Origin: Candidatus Brocadiaceae bacterium S225
GTDB taxonomy: Bacteria > Planctomycetota > Brocadiia > Brocadiales > Scalinduaceae
Direction of reading: 5' to 3'
Assembly (NCBI GenBank): GCA_007859995.1
Contig: SMSL01000019.1
Span: 1 to 64,000 of the forward strand
Length of the DNA stretch: 64,000 nucleotides
Shown: positions 18,907-27,536 of the stretch, piece after piece
Layout: the number at the start of each line of letters is the position of its first letter
How positions within the stretch are numbered: position 1 is the stretch's first letter
The notes under the pieces: generated by a model
What the model was told of the DNA's origin: nothing
Database searches by the model: none
The model's input: only the letters and a program-made list of their open reading frames with translations
Translations under genes and position numbers: made by a program

Positions 18907-19089
18907 ATGAGAGTTGTTGACAGGAAAAGAGTTTTGCCGGAAGTTACAATTGGATTGGACAAGGAAGAGACCATAACGCTTTCAACTATTCTAAGCAAAA
19001 GCGAATTAGAAAAAAAATTTTGCCATGATCTTTTATCCAAAATTAATGTAGTTCTTCAAGATGATGATTTCAAAGATAAAAATAACTAA
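18907..19089 (+). CDS. Small acidic protein of unknown function
   Basis: 60 residues, MRVVDRKRVLPEVTIGLDK onward, soluble and charged, with C-terminal LLSKINVVLQDDDFKDKNN. A very good ribosome binding site (AGAAGGAG) sits 8 bases before the ATG, which is the main evidence that it is translated. No family recognised. A 168-bp MITE-like insertion lies 50 bases after its stop. Confidence 0.6.
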   Translation: MRVVDRKRVLPEVTIGLDKEETITLSTILSKSELEKKFCHDLLSKINVVLQDDDFKDKNN

Positions 19090-19139
19090 TCTATTTGTCA
19101 TTCATAATTTTTACGGTAAAGCACAGACTTAGATTTTTT

Positions 19140-19307
19140 CAGCAGTGTCCGGTTAGGTTTTTGCGTAAGCTGCATTTATTGTCCCAAACCTGTCATTCCC
19201 GCATTCTTTTAGCGGGAATCTAGTTTGAACCGACCTTTTAGATACCCGATAAAGGCATTCGGGTATGACAAAAACAGCATAAGCAAAAACCTAACCGGAT
19301 GGCGCTG
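19140..19307. mobile_element. MITE-like element, family A, copy 1
   Basis: 168 bases bounded by imperfect terminal inverted repeats of about 40 bases that share the core CCGGTTAGGTTTTTGC. Perfect 9-bp direct repeats AGATTTTTT flank it at 19131-19139 and 19308-19316, the mark of a transposition target duplication. Inside are two hairpins: CATTCCCGC/GCGGGAAT and ATACCCGA/TCGGGTAT. A second copy in opposite orientation at 41856-42023 differs at one base. No coding capacity, so it must be mobilised in trans by a transposase not seen here. Confidence 0.9.
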
Positions 19308-19373
19308 AGATTTTTTATAATAATATTACTGGTTATTCAGCGTTTATCTGGCGTTTCCTGCCGACCAATAAAA

Positions 19374-20747
19374 TTATTTTAAAGGCAGTAAATCGCTTTT
19401 CGATTTTGATTCTACCAGGGAGTCTTTACGACTAATGGACTCATACCGGGCAATTAAAGCTCTCGCGTATTCTACATGAGACCACATTAGTGGTACGGCA
19501 AAATGAATAACTGTTTTCTTGCCTTCAGCAATATCTTTTCTGATCTGATCGTAACTTTTCTTCATGAAAAAAAGCTCCTCTACAATGAAATCATAGGACA
19601 ATCCGGGAATCAAGATATCAGGATGGAATTCTTTCTTAGCATCTAACCCGACTTCCCACTCCAGCCGGACAAATTCTTCAAACCTTCTTTTCGTACTTAA
19701 ATGTTCAGGGATATACCCTTCACCAGTGCGATACTTGTCAATTTGATTAAGCATGGCATCTCCCCTTTCTATCGCTCCCTCTTTATAGTAATATTGAGCT
19801 AACATTGCAGTATATTGAATCCATGGCCCGTTTCCTGCATGAATATGGGTTTCGATATCTTCTGTAAATGGAAGATATCTCTGCAACATACCGAGTTCCG
19901 GATCCCACAGGTTATCAACCATGAAGTTGATAGAATTTTTAATTATATCCGGATTATTATCCAGGACGCAGGCATCACAATGGCCCTCTTTACATTGAAA
20001 GTAAACAGGGCTCATCATTGTGATATCGGGTCTCAAGTCAAAAGTACCGTCTTTTGTTATGCGCCTGACAAACCGTTCATTGAGGATAAAGCGCCGATGT
20101 ACAGATTGACAGAAACGGCATTTAAATGAGAGCTCCTCACCAAAAATATCTTTCAGGTTGAATTTATTAGACAGTTGAGAGATGAGATTGAACAAGAGTA
20201 TGTAGGCATGATTTACCCAGATGCTATACCCTTTTTCAATCGCTGATTCATGTATGCTGGTTGTCGAGAAGAATAGGAAAATCTCCTCTCGATAAAAGTA
20301 CTTAATGGCAAATTGAATCGCTTTTTTAATCTTTTTAATAAAGAGATCTAACTCTGCAGGCTCTTCCTGTCGGTTGTAACAGGTCAATAAGTAATTTGCC
20401 AGGATAATGCTTCCAAAAGCCGTATTGTCCTCTTGAATATAAATAGCTTTCTTCTGCCCATTCAATCCATAACGCTGTACCCATTCACCGCTCTCATCCT
20501 GAACAGAGGAAATAAACTGAGCTAGTCCCTTTAAAAGGTTAAAGGCAGTCCCATCAGGATCAAGGTCTTTTTCCACCATTTGCCTGAATAAAGTAGAGGC
20601 ACAGGCACTATCTCTCGGGTATACATACGGATAGCGTGATTCCAGGATAGTTGCCAACAGAACTGTTCCTCGTTCAGTTGATATTGAACATTTAGTAATT
20701 ACATTCAAATGTTTAGATAGTTTTTCGCAAAGACTATTTTTGTCCAT
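19374..20747 (-). CDS. GH15 glucoamylase-like protein
   Basis: 457 residues, alpha-helical throughout as expected for an (alpha/alpha)6 barrel. The block YPYVYPRDSACAS (about 35-47) matches the GH15 substrate-binding strand, and QEDNTAFGSII, NGPWIQYTAML and GEGYIPEHLS match later conserved blocks; the Glu of YIPE is the likely catalytic base. Family members remove glucose from starch, glycogen or trehalose. No signal peptide, so an intracellular alpha-glucan is the likely substrate. Two CxxC pairs (CRFC and CDAC) in the middle are not typical. A DUF2180 gene lies 27 bases upstream on the same strand. Confidence 0.72.
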   Translation of the reverse strand: MDKNSLCEKLSKHLNVITKCSISTERGTVLLATILESRYPYVYPRDSACASTLFRQMVEKDLDPDGTAFNLLKGLAQFISSVQDESGEWVQRYGLNGQKKAIYIQEDNTAFGSIILANYLLTCYNRQEEPAELDLFIKKIKKAIQFAIKYFYREEIFLFFSTTSIHESAIEKGYSIWVNHAYILLFNLISQLSNKFNLKDIFGEELSFKCRFCQSVHRRFILNERFVRRITKDGTFDLRPDITMMSPVYFQCKEGHCDACVLDNNPDIIKNSINFMVDNLWDPELGMLQRYLPFTEDIETHIHAGNGPWIQYTAMLAQYYYKEGAIERGDAMLNQIDKYRTGEGYIPEHLSTKRRFEEFVRLEWEVGLDAKKEFHPDILIPGLSYDFIVEELFFMKKSYDQIRKDIAEGKKTVIHFAVPLMWSHVEYARALIARYESISRKDSLVESKSKSDLLPLK

Positions 20748-20774
20748 AATATCAATATGTTCTAATCAGTAGTA

Positions 20775-21002
20775 TTACTTCTGTTTCTGAATTATAAGTG
20801 CCTCATAGCACCAGGTACATAGTATACGGGGTAATGGCATTGGCAAAGTTACCTCTTCTTCCCCTAATCCCCATTTGTATGTCTCTTTTACGGGCACCTG
20901 CTCACGAATCTGATGTTCCATACAAACAGCTATTCCGCAGACAATACATATTGCGAGCGCATCAGTCTCCTTCCCTTCCTTGTTACAAATATAGCATTTC
21001 AC
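20775..21002 (-). CDS. DUF2180-like zinc-binding protein
   Basis: 75 residues with four metal-type cysteine pairs or singles: CYIC at the start, CIVC and CMEH in the middle, and CTWC near the end. The pattern MKCYICNKEGKETDALAICI closely resembles DUF2180, a small family first noted in archaea. Function unknown; a treble-clef or zinc ribbon fold is likely. It lies 27 bases upstream of the GH15-like gene and probably shares its transcript. Confidence 0.75.
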   Translation of the reverse strand: MKCYICNKEGKETDALAICIVCGIAVCMEHQIREQVPVKETYKWGLGEEEVTLPMPLPRILCTWCYEALIIQKQK

Positions 21003-21507
21003 CGCTTCACCTCCTTGTTTTGCATTTTAAAATATTATGGACAAGATGTACCTGACAATCTGCTTCAATTTATTATAACCTTTAGCATTTCAGTGTATCT
21101 AACAAAAACCGGCATGTCAATACTGTTCGCACTAAGGATTATGGTGTTTTGGAATTGCTCAAACGTAATATTTTATATTGAATTAATGAAGTAGTGTTTA
21201 AAAAAAGAGAGAGGAGGTGTGCAATGGCAGAGATTTGCGCGTTACATTTCTTGAAATCTTATAAATGTCTTTGGTATGTGCAATTGAATCTGATTTGAGT
21301 TGCTTTTATCGTCTGCACCAGATGGTAATTTTGCCAGTCGAACTGTGATCCTGTTGGTATGAATTAATGATATCGATTCTATTGTAAGCAACTATTTCAA
21401 GAAGATATATTCTTTCAAGCAAATAAGTGCAACACCCGGTTCTTGCCCTTACATATTAATTGCTTTTAGTAAAGAATGTAAATCATGTTCGTCTTTGGGA
21501 AGACACT
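21003..21507. other. Intergenic region
   Basis: About 500 bases between the start of the DUF2180 gene and the end of the histone-like gene. The only coding hint is the 24-codon frame at 21224, listed separately. Otherwise the sequence is AT-rich with no clear repeat. Confidence 0.4.
21224..21298 (+). CDS. Possible small ORF with strong ribosome binding site
   Basis: A 24-codon frame beginning MAEICALHFLKSYK follows GAGAGGAGGTGTGCA, an unusually strong Shine-Dalgarno sequence. It could encode a small peptide, or be the front of a truncated gene. No family recognised. The ribosome binding site is the sole support. Confidence 0.3.
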   Translation: MAEICALHFLKSYKCLWYVQLNLI

Positions 21508-22017
21508 CTAAAATATTCTCTTGAAATAATTTAATATTCCTGCAATTGGCACTTGCTTATGAACTGGTGTTGCAGCTTTCTGATCAGCCGGTACTTTCCT
21601 AAAAACGCCTGGTACTATTGTAACATAATGTTGTTCTTGTGCTAGCGACAGCTTATCGATAACATTCACCACTTTTTCATTCTGAGTTTTGCTTCCATTC
21701 GTAGTCTTTATATCAATATTCATATCAGCAATTACATTTTTCAGGCTCTTTTTTGCTGTTTTCTTCGCTGTTGGTTTTTTAGTTATTTGTTTTTTTACTG
21801 TAGCAGTTGCCGCTTTTTTAACATTTGATACTTTTGACTTACTCTTTACCGCTGGTTTCTTTGTAACTTTTTTAGTTATAGTTTTTTTTACTTTAGAGGT
21901 TGTTGCTTTTTTAACAGAACTCTTTTTCTTCTGGGCTGTAGTTTCTTTCTTTTTAACAGCGTTTTTCCTTTTTGGTACAGATTTTTTTTCTACTTTTTTT
22001 GGTCTTTTATTTACCAT
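21508..22017 (-). CDS. Histone H1-like lysine-rich protein
   Basis: 169 residues. The first ~95 are almost only Lys, Ala, Thr, Val and Ser in repeats such as KKTITKKVTKKPAVKSKSK, typical of bacterial H1-like or Hc1-like DNA-binding tails. The remaining ~70 residues are ordinary sequence (IADMNIDIKTTNGSK; HYVTIVPGVFRKVP; IAGILNYFKRIF) of no recognised family. AAGGAG lies about 9 bases before the ATG. A nucleoid-compacting or RNA-binding role is likely. It is divergent from recN. Confidence 0.75.
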   Translation of the reverse strand: MVNKRPKKVEKKSVPKRKNAVKKKETTAQKKKSSVKKATTSKVKKTITKKVTKKPAVKSKSKVSNVKKAATATVKKQITKKPTAKKTAKKSLKNVIADMNIDIKTTNGSKTQNEKVVNVIDKLSLAQEQHYVTIVPGVFRKVPADQKAATPVHKQVPIAGILNYFKRIF

Positions 22018-22468
22018 AAATTTCTCCTTAAAGATTGTCTAGACTGTTTGTCATTCGACATAGAATGCTGCTATTATAATTTTTGATATCGGCCATGGAA
22101 TCTAAAATCGCACGCTGTTAAGAACAATAGAATTTTTTTTTATAACACTTTGAGCAGAAAATTGATAGTTGCCGGTACCCGACCACATCAACAGTTTGAG
22201 TTACAAGTGTTGAATATAGAATAATTTAACGAATTATTTGCTTATGTCAATAATAATCCTTGCAATTTTGCATATTTCGTTTTGACACGTGGATCCTAAA
22301 TAAGGCATGAAATTGAATAAATGTGTTTTTATTGAATGAGGATTGAAACAATAACCAATGTTTTATTATAATAATCTTCGCAATAATGATCCGATATTCC
22401 TGCTTTTCATGATCCATTAATAGTTTTTTGTGGTAAACAAAGAGAATTTTATTGTTATAATTCAAATT
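22018..22468. other. Divergent intergenic region
   Basis: About 450 AT-rich bases between the histone-like gene (minus) and recN (plus). Promoters for both must lie here. I see no clear LexA-type box for recN and no repeat. Confidence 0.4.
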
Positions 22469-24199
22469 ATGTTGAATGAACTTTCTATTTCAAACTTTGC
22501 CTTGATTGATGAGATTACTATAAAATTCGATGAAGGTTTAAATATTTTTACCGGCACAACGGGTGTAGGTAAATCTCTAATCCTGGGAGCGTTAAACTTC
22601 CTACTGGGAAGTCGGGCAACAAATGACATTGTCGGGACAGGCAAGAAGGACGTTTCTGTAAGCGGATTATTCTTTATTAAAAGCGTTCGGATTAGAAAAT
22701 GCATCAAAGAACATATTGACGAAATTGATGATGGTGAAGAGGAGATTATCTTACAGAGAAATTTAGATCAGAAGGGTCGAAACAGATGTAAGCTTAACAA
22801 TCAACCAATTACTGTCTCTTTATTAAAGGAAATCGGGGACATTTTGGTAAATATACATGGCCAACACGAACATGAATCACTAACAAATCCACTACAACAA
22901 CTCAGCATACTTGACAGTTTTGGAAAACTGGACGATCTTAGAACAGAATATTCCGAAATCTACTGCAAAACATTAGAAAAGGAGAAACTGTTATGCTCGT
23001 TAAATGATAGGCACGGTGAAAGAAAAAAACAGATCGATCTTTATAATTATGAGATTAATGAGATTGAAAGCTGCCGACTACAACCTAAAGAAGATGAGCG
23101 CCTGGAAGCAGAACGTTATATTCTTGCAAATTCAGAGAAAATCCAAAATGCCTTGTCATTATGTTCTAACAATTTATATGAATCTGACAATTCCATAATT
23201 GTCGGGTTAAAAGAGATCTCAAATGAACTTTCCAAAATAATGAATGTCGATAAAAGCTTTGAAAATACTTTAGAGGTATGCAACCAGACTATTTATCAAT
23301 TGGAAGATATTGCAAGTACACTGAGAAATGATGTTGAAAAGTATGACTACGATCCGGGACAATTAGAGCTGATTGAAGAGCGAGTAGAAATAATTAGAAG
23401 CCTTAAGAGGAAATATGGTAATTCAATTGAAGATATTCTTTCTCACTGCGAGATAACCAAAGTCAAGCTGGAGCAATTACTAAAGGAGAATGAAGATGTT
23501 GAAATTGTAGAGACCGAATTGAAACAATTAAAGAAAGCAGTCGTTAATACTGGCAAAAAACTGACACAATACCGTAAAAAAGCAGGAAAAAAACTTTCCG
23601 CCCTTATTAAAAAGGAATTGATGGACCTGGGCTTTGCTAACGGAAGATTTAATATTGGCGTCTCAACTTCAGGGAATGCTGATTCCGGACAATCTCAATT
23701 AGAAAATGCCAACTGTTCAGGATTTGACAGCGTTGAGTTTATGTTCTCATCTAATCCGGGAGAAGAGCTCAAACCACTCAGAAAAATTGCTTCAGGAGGT
23801 GAAATTTCAAGAATAATGCTTGCACTGAAACGGCATCTGGCATTGGCAGATCAAACTCCTGTCCTTGTATTCGATGAGATCGATGCAAACATTGGAGGGC
23901 GAATGGGAAGGGTCATAGGCGAAAAACTAAAACTTGTTGCACAGTCACATCAGGTTATTTGCATTACCCATCTGCCGCAGATAGCCAGTTATGCGGAACA
24001 ACACTTCAAGGTAGATAAAACGGTAAAGAACAACAAGACATTTGTTGCCATCGATTTGCTCTCCACAAAAGATAGACTGGAAGAAATAGCAGAGATGATA
24101 AGAGGTGCCGAAAAGACCGAAGTGACAAGGAAACAGGCAAAAGAGATGCTGGATGATGCAAAGAAATTCATGAAGCAAATGGCAACTCCTAAGCTGTAA
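22469..24199 (+). CDS. recN: DNA repair ATPase RecN
   Basis: About 576 residues from MLNELSISNFALIDE, the normal RecN start; an in-frame GTG at 22430 would add 13 unsupported residues. Walker A is GTTGVGKS (canonical RecN has GETGAGKS), followed by the Q-loop block VNIHGQHEHESL. Long coiled-coil arms run from about 150 to 400. The C-terminal half has the signature ASGGEISRIMLALK, Walker B VLVFDEIDANIGG and the His switch ITHLPQIASYA. RecN is an SMC-like protein that holds DNA ends during double-strand break repair. Single gene. Confidence 0.93.
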   Translation: MLNELSISNFALIDEITIKFDEGLNIFTGTTGVGKSLILGALNFLLGSRATNDIVGTGKKDVSVSGLFFIKSVRIRKCIKEHIDEIDDGEEEIILQRNLDQKGRNRCKLNNQPITVSLLKEIGDILVNIHGQHEHESLTNPLQQLSILDSFGKLDDLRTEYSEIYCKTLEKEKLLCSLNDRHGERKKQIDLYNYEINEIESCRLQPKEDERLEAERYILANSEKIQNALSLCSNNLYESDNSIIVGLKEISNELSKIMNVDKSFENTLEVCNQTIYQLEDIASTLRNDVEKYDYDPGQLELIEERVEIIRSLKRKYGNSIEDILSHCEITKVKLEQLLKENEDVEIVETELKQLKKAVVNTGKKLTQYRKKAGKKLSALIKKELMDLGFANGRFNIGVSTSGNADSGQSQLENANCSGFDSVEFMFSSNPGEELKPLRKIASGGEISRIMLALKRHLALADQTPVLVFDEIDANIGGRMGRVIGEKLKLVAQSHQVICITHLPQIASYAEQHFKVDKTVKNNKTFVAIDLLSTKDRLEEIAEMIRGAEKTEVTRKQAKEMLDDAKKFMKQMATPKL

Positions 24200-24310
24200 A
24201 TTCACGTAGAGTAATAACTATGGAGCAGACGCATAAACTCGTAGAATCTCTGTCAGTAAATAATAGTAACCGATGAACCATATTCCACTAAGCTATTGTT
24301 GCTATTCTTT

Positions 24311-24420
24311 ACACGTGGAAAAATACCTATTGAATTTTCCATGTTTAGTCACATAGTTCAAAAATAGGTGGAAAGCTTTCAATTGTATAAAGGCAATACA
24401 TAGAAAATTTTCCACCTATT
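24311..24420. promoter_or_regulatory. Inverted repeats upstream of toxin-antitoxin operon
   Basis: A 12-bp perfect inverted repeat, AATAGGTGGAAA (24363-24374) and TTTCCACCTATT (24409-24420), lies about 50 bases before the antitoxin start. Just upstream is a second, ACGTGGAAAA / TTTTCCATGT. Shared GTGGAAA cores suggest operator sites for antitoxin autoregulation; alternatively they are the remnant of a small mobile element. Confidence 0.4.
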
Positions 24421-24471
24421 CTAACCGTCATGAGATACACTGCTGTAATTAACAATTTGGAGGAACAAAAT

Positions 24472-24654
24472 ATGATAGCAAAAGAACAAGTACTTAAAGC
24501 AATTCAGGAGCTTCCACAAAATGCCTCTATTGAAGATGCTATGGAAAAATTGTATCTCATTTATAAGGTGGATCGAGGTATTAAACAAGCTGATTCAGGA
24601 CAAAAAATCTCTCAGGAAGAAGCGAAAAAAAGAATGGAAAAATGGTTAAAGTAA
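24472..24654 (+). CDS. Antitoxin of a ParE/RelE-type pair
   Basis: 60 residues from MIAKEQVLKAIQELP, the ATG preceded by TTGGAGGA; an in-frame ATG at 24430 precedes that ribosome binding site and is not used. Small, helical and acidic, ending SQEEAKKRMEKWLK, with the middle motif SIEDAMEKLYLIYKV. This fits the small antitoxins paired with ParE-type toxins. It overlaps the toxin start by 13 bases, the usual arrangement of type II modules. Confidence 0.75.
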   Translation: MIAKEQVLKAIQELPQNASIEDAMEKLYLIYKVDRGIKQADSGQKISQEEAKKRMEKWLK

Positions 24655-24956
24655 CATGGACAGATCAAGCGTTAGATGATTTGGACTCTATATGCCTCTT
24701 CATTGCACGTGACTCTCTTCAATATGCAAAGTTGTTTGCAATTAGAGCATTTGAAGCAACAGATCGTCTCGAAATCTTTTCAAAATCAGGCAGAGTTGAT
24801 CCTGAAATAAATCGTGAGGATATCAGGGAAATTATATTGGGAAACTACAGAATTATTTATCGTATAATTGCTGAAGAGGTTGAGATTCTCACTGTCCATC
24901 ATGGAGCAAAACCCCTTGAATTTGACAATCTATCAAAAACCACACCAAGCGCATGA
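24642..24956 (+). CDS. ParE/RelE-family toxin
   Basis: 104 residues of the RelE/ParE fold: MVKVTWTDQALDDLDSICLF at the N-terminus, SGRVDPEI in the middle, and the REIILGNYRIIYRI strand pair with VEILTVHHGAK at the end. The R...YR..Y pattern is the family mark. ParE members poison gyrase and RelE members cut mRNA at the ribosome; sequence alone leans to ParE. Translated with the upstream antitoxin by overlap. Confidence 0.85.
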   Translation: MVKVTWTDQALDDLDSICLFIARDSLQYAKLFAIRAFEATDRLEIFSKSGRVDPEINREDIREIILGNYRIIYRIIAEEVEILTVHHGAKPLEFDNLSKTTPSA

Positions 24957-25244
24957 GGCCAACCACCAATAACTATGCGATTTAATATTTATCGAGTCTG
25001 CCGCTCCAGGCTTCACTTGCAAGAATAACTACAGGTGATGGTCGTTTATGCGGAATGTTACCGTAATTCAAATACAATATCTAATCGTTCAAAGAAGTAC
25101 AGAGTGATTATTAGATATATTCCCATATCCTTTGTGAATATATTTTCTAGTCTCATCCCATAGCTTTTGTGTTGAACTTTGCTGAATTACGGCTTCATAT
25201 ATGTAGTATTGCATTTCTAAAGTATCTGTGGTAGTATTCCTCAC

Positions 25245-26003
25245 ATGAGAAAATCAATATTACTTATCGTCCTTTTGATTGTAATGGCTTGTTCCTTACG
25301 GGTATATGCATCTGAATTAGACGCCACCGATATTGTTCGGCACTCTGACGATCTAATGCGTGGTGATTCTCGCTCAGGCACTTACTCTATGAAAATTATT
25401 ACCAGCCGATGGGAAAGAGAATTGACCCTACTAGTGCGCAGCCAGGGTAGAGATAAAATGTTCATTCGCATCCTCGCTCCTGCCAAAGAAGCTGGGATCG
25501 GCACCCTCCGCATAAAAAATGAAATGTGGAACTACCTGCCTAACGTTGAAAAAACTATTAAAATCCCCCCGTCCATGATGCTTCGGCCATGGATGGGAAG
25601 TGATTTTGCCAATGATGATCTTGTTAAAGAGAGCAGTATTGTCAATGACTACACACATCAAATCGTCAGTCGTGAAGATATAAACGGTGAATCTGTTTTG
25701 AAAATTGAATTTACACCAAAGCCTGATGCACCCGTTATCTGGGGAAAACTATACCACTGGGTCAGAGAAAATGATTTCGTACCTCTTAGGGAAGAATACT
25801 ATAATGAAAAAGGCAAAGCGATAAAAATCCTAGAATATTCTGATGTTGGACAGGTATCTGATCGAGTCGTTCCTCGCACGTGGACAATGAAATCGTTGAC
25901 AAACAAGGGACATTCAACAACGATTAAACTCCTTGACGTAACATACAACCAGACCATAGATAGTGCTGTTTTTTCAATGGTTCATTTAAAAAGTGTGCAA
26001 TAA
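25245..26003 (+). CDS. LolA-like outer-membrane lipoprotein-sorting protein
   Basis: 252 residues. A signal peptide is evident (ILLIVLLIVMACSLRVYASE, cleavage near residue 24). The mature part matches the LolA-like family linked to MMPL or FtsX-type exporters: DLMRGDSRSGTYSMKIIT, MWNYLPNVEKTIKIPPSMM and MGSDFANDDLVKES. Periplasmic; expected to carry a hydrophobic or lipid cargo to the outer membrane. It is first in an operon with an FtsX-type permease, a LolD-type ATPase and an outer-membrane barrel, which supports the export role. Confidence 0.85.
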   Translation: MRKSILLIVLLIVMACSLRVYASELDATDIVRHSDDLMRGDSRSGTYSMKIITSRWERELTLLVRSQGRDKMFIRILAPAKEAGIGTLRIKNEMWNYLPNVEKTIKIPPSMMLRPWMGSDFANDDLVKESSIVNDYTHQIVSREDINGESVLKIEFTPKPDAPVIWGKLYHWVRENDFVPLREEYYNEKGKAIKILEYSDVGQVSDRVVPRTWTMKSLTNKGHSTTIKLLDVTYNQTIDSAVFSMVHLKSVQ

Positions 26004-26009
26004 TAACAA

Positions 26010-27236
26010 ATGTTTACTTTTATAAAGATTGCATGGCGTAATATCATCAGGAATAAAAAACGCTCAGCCATCACACTCTCTGCAGTTGGCTTTGGCCTCG
26101 GCGCACTAATCTTTATCCGGGCATTTGTAGATGGTGCCCACCAACAGATGATAGAAAATTATACATCCTTGGTTTCTGGCCAAATACAGATACACGCCAG
26201 GGGATTTCATCAAAAAGAGCAATTAGAGATATATATCACAGAACCTGAAAAAATTTCATCTTCGCTTAAAGAAAACCCATATATACAATCATTTACATAC
26301 CGTATTAAAGCCGCAGGATTGGTAAGCTCACCAGAACACTCTGCAGGAGTTTATATTTTAGGCATTGATCCCAGACACGAAAAAAAAGTCAGTACCATAT
26401 ACAAGAAAGTTAAAGAAGGCACATTTCTAACGGAGAGTTCAGACAAGGGAATAATTTTAGGCATTCGCCTTGCCGAGAACCTGAACGTGGGTTTAGATGA
26501 AAAGATCGTTATTATGTCACAAGCGTTGGATGGAAGCATCGCTGCCGGAGCATTTCATGTTAAAGGATTGTTCGACACTGGGACAGAAGAGATAGACAAA
26601 GGCGTTGTTATCATTACACATAAAGCCGCTGAGGAGTTGTTTGTCATGCATGATAAAACATCTGAAATAGCGATACGTCTTAAAAACGTTGAGGATGCCC
26701 AAAAAGTATCAACACTCATACGTCAAAAGCTCAACTCTTCTGAGTTGGAAATTCTTCCATGGCAAGAAGTATCCACCGTTCTTGAGCAATGGATTGAATT
26801 TGACAATGGTTTTATCTATCTTATTGTCATAGTTGTTATGATCGTTGTGGCTATCGGAATTTTAAACACTGTACTTATGGGTGTCCTGGAACGAACTAGA
26901 GAATTCGGAATACTACTTGCACTGGGAACTAAACGAAAGCAAATCCTGGCGATGGTTGCGTGGGAATCCCTGTTTTTAGGTGTAATTGGAAGTCTGTTCG
27001 GATCGTTATTAGGAATCCTGCTAACCCTTCAGCTTGGAAAAACCGGAATTAATTTATCAATGTTCTCAAGTGCTTTAACTTCATTTTATATGGATCCTTA
27101 TATTTATCCCGTATCGAAAACCGACCATATTATCATCTCGATTGCGTTAGTACTCGTAACAAGTATTCTTGTCTCAATTTATCCTGCGTGGCATGCTGCA
27201 AATTTAAAACCTGTCGAAGCGATACGGAGCATTTAG
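26010..27236 (+). CDS. FtsX/MacB-type ABC permease
   Basis: 408 residues. N-terminal transmembrane segment at about 17-40 (AWRNIIRNKKRSAITLSAVGF), a large periplasmic domain (about 45-260), then three C-terminal membrane segments (about 272-295, 320-350, 370-395), the classical FtsX/MacB topology. The IRNKKR-to-membrane start and LNTVLMGVLERTREFGILLALG block are diagnostic. It starts 6 bases after the LolA-like gene. Likely extracts a lipid-anchored or hydrophobic cargo with the ATPase at 27537. Confidence 0.9.
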   Translation: MFTFIKIAWRNIIRNKKRSAITLSAVGFGLGALIFIRAFVDGAHQQMIENYTSLVSGQIQIHARGFHQKEQLEIYITEPEKISSSLKENPYIQSFTYRIKAAGLVSSPEHSAGVYILGIDPRHEKKVSTIYKKVKEGTFLTESSDKGIILGIRLAENLNVGLDEKIVIMSQALDGSIAAGAFHVKGLFDTGTEEIDKGVVIITHKAAEELFVMHDKTSEIAIRLKNVEDAQKVSTLIRQKLNSSELEILPWQEVSTVLEQWIEFDNGFIYLIVIVVMIVVAIGILNTVLMGVLERTREFGILLALGTKRKQILAMVAWESLFLGVIGSLFGSLLGILLTLQLGKTGINLSMFSSALTSFYMDPYIYPVSKTDHIIISIALVLVTSILVSIYPAWHAANLKPVEAIRSI

Positions 27237-27536
27237 GTGTAATTTAGGAATTCAGGGATTGAGAGAATTGGGGGAATTATAAAAAGTTTGAAGAGTTACC
27301 ATGCTGACAGAGCCCTTCGCTTTCTGTCATGCTAAATCCTGGCATGACAATTGGGTCGTTCCAGGGTCATCGGTTATCAATCGAAGTCCGCCCGGAAGGT
27401 GCTATTATCATATGAAGAATTTCAAAAGCAACCACGAAATAACGCGAAAAAGATATTTTAGCGTCTTTTCGTGTATTTCGCGGTTAAAAGTATTTGCCGA
27501 AGGCTTAACTTTTCAGACCATTTTTGTAGAAATTAA
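27237..27536. repeat. Intergenic region with two hairpin repeats
   Basis: About 300 non-coding bases inside the export operon. One hairpin is TGTCATGC / GCATGACA (27325-27349). A second is a long imperfect inverted repeat with arms of about 20 bases at 27430-27450 and 27466-27485 built around CGAAATA and CGAAAA. The second type recalls the CACGAAATA-rich dispersed repeats of many bacteria. They interrupt an otherwise tight gene set. Confidence 0.55.

Noticed and set aside
21689..22042. 117-codon hydrophobic frame opposite the H1-like gene
   Set aside because: It is the complement of Lys-rich codons (AAA/AAG), which always reads as Phe/Leu-rich; an artefact.
22200..22470. LexA-type operator upstream of recN
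   Set aside because: No clear palindrome of a known LexA type.
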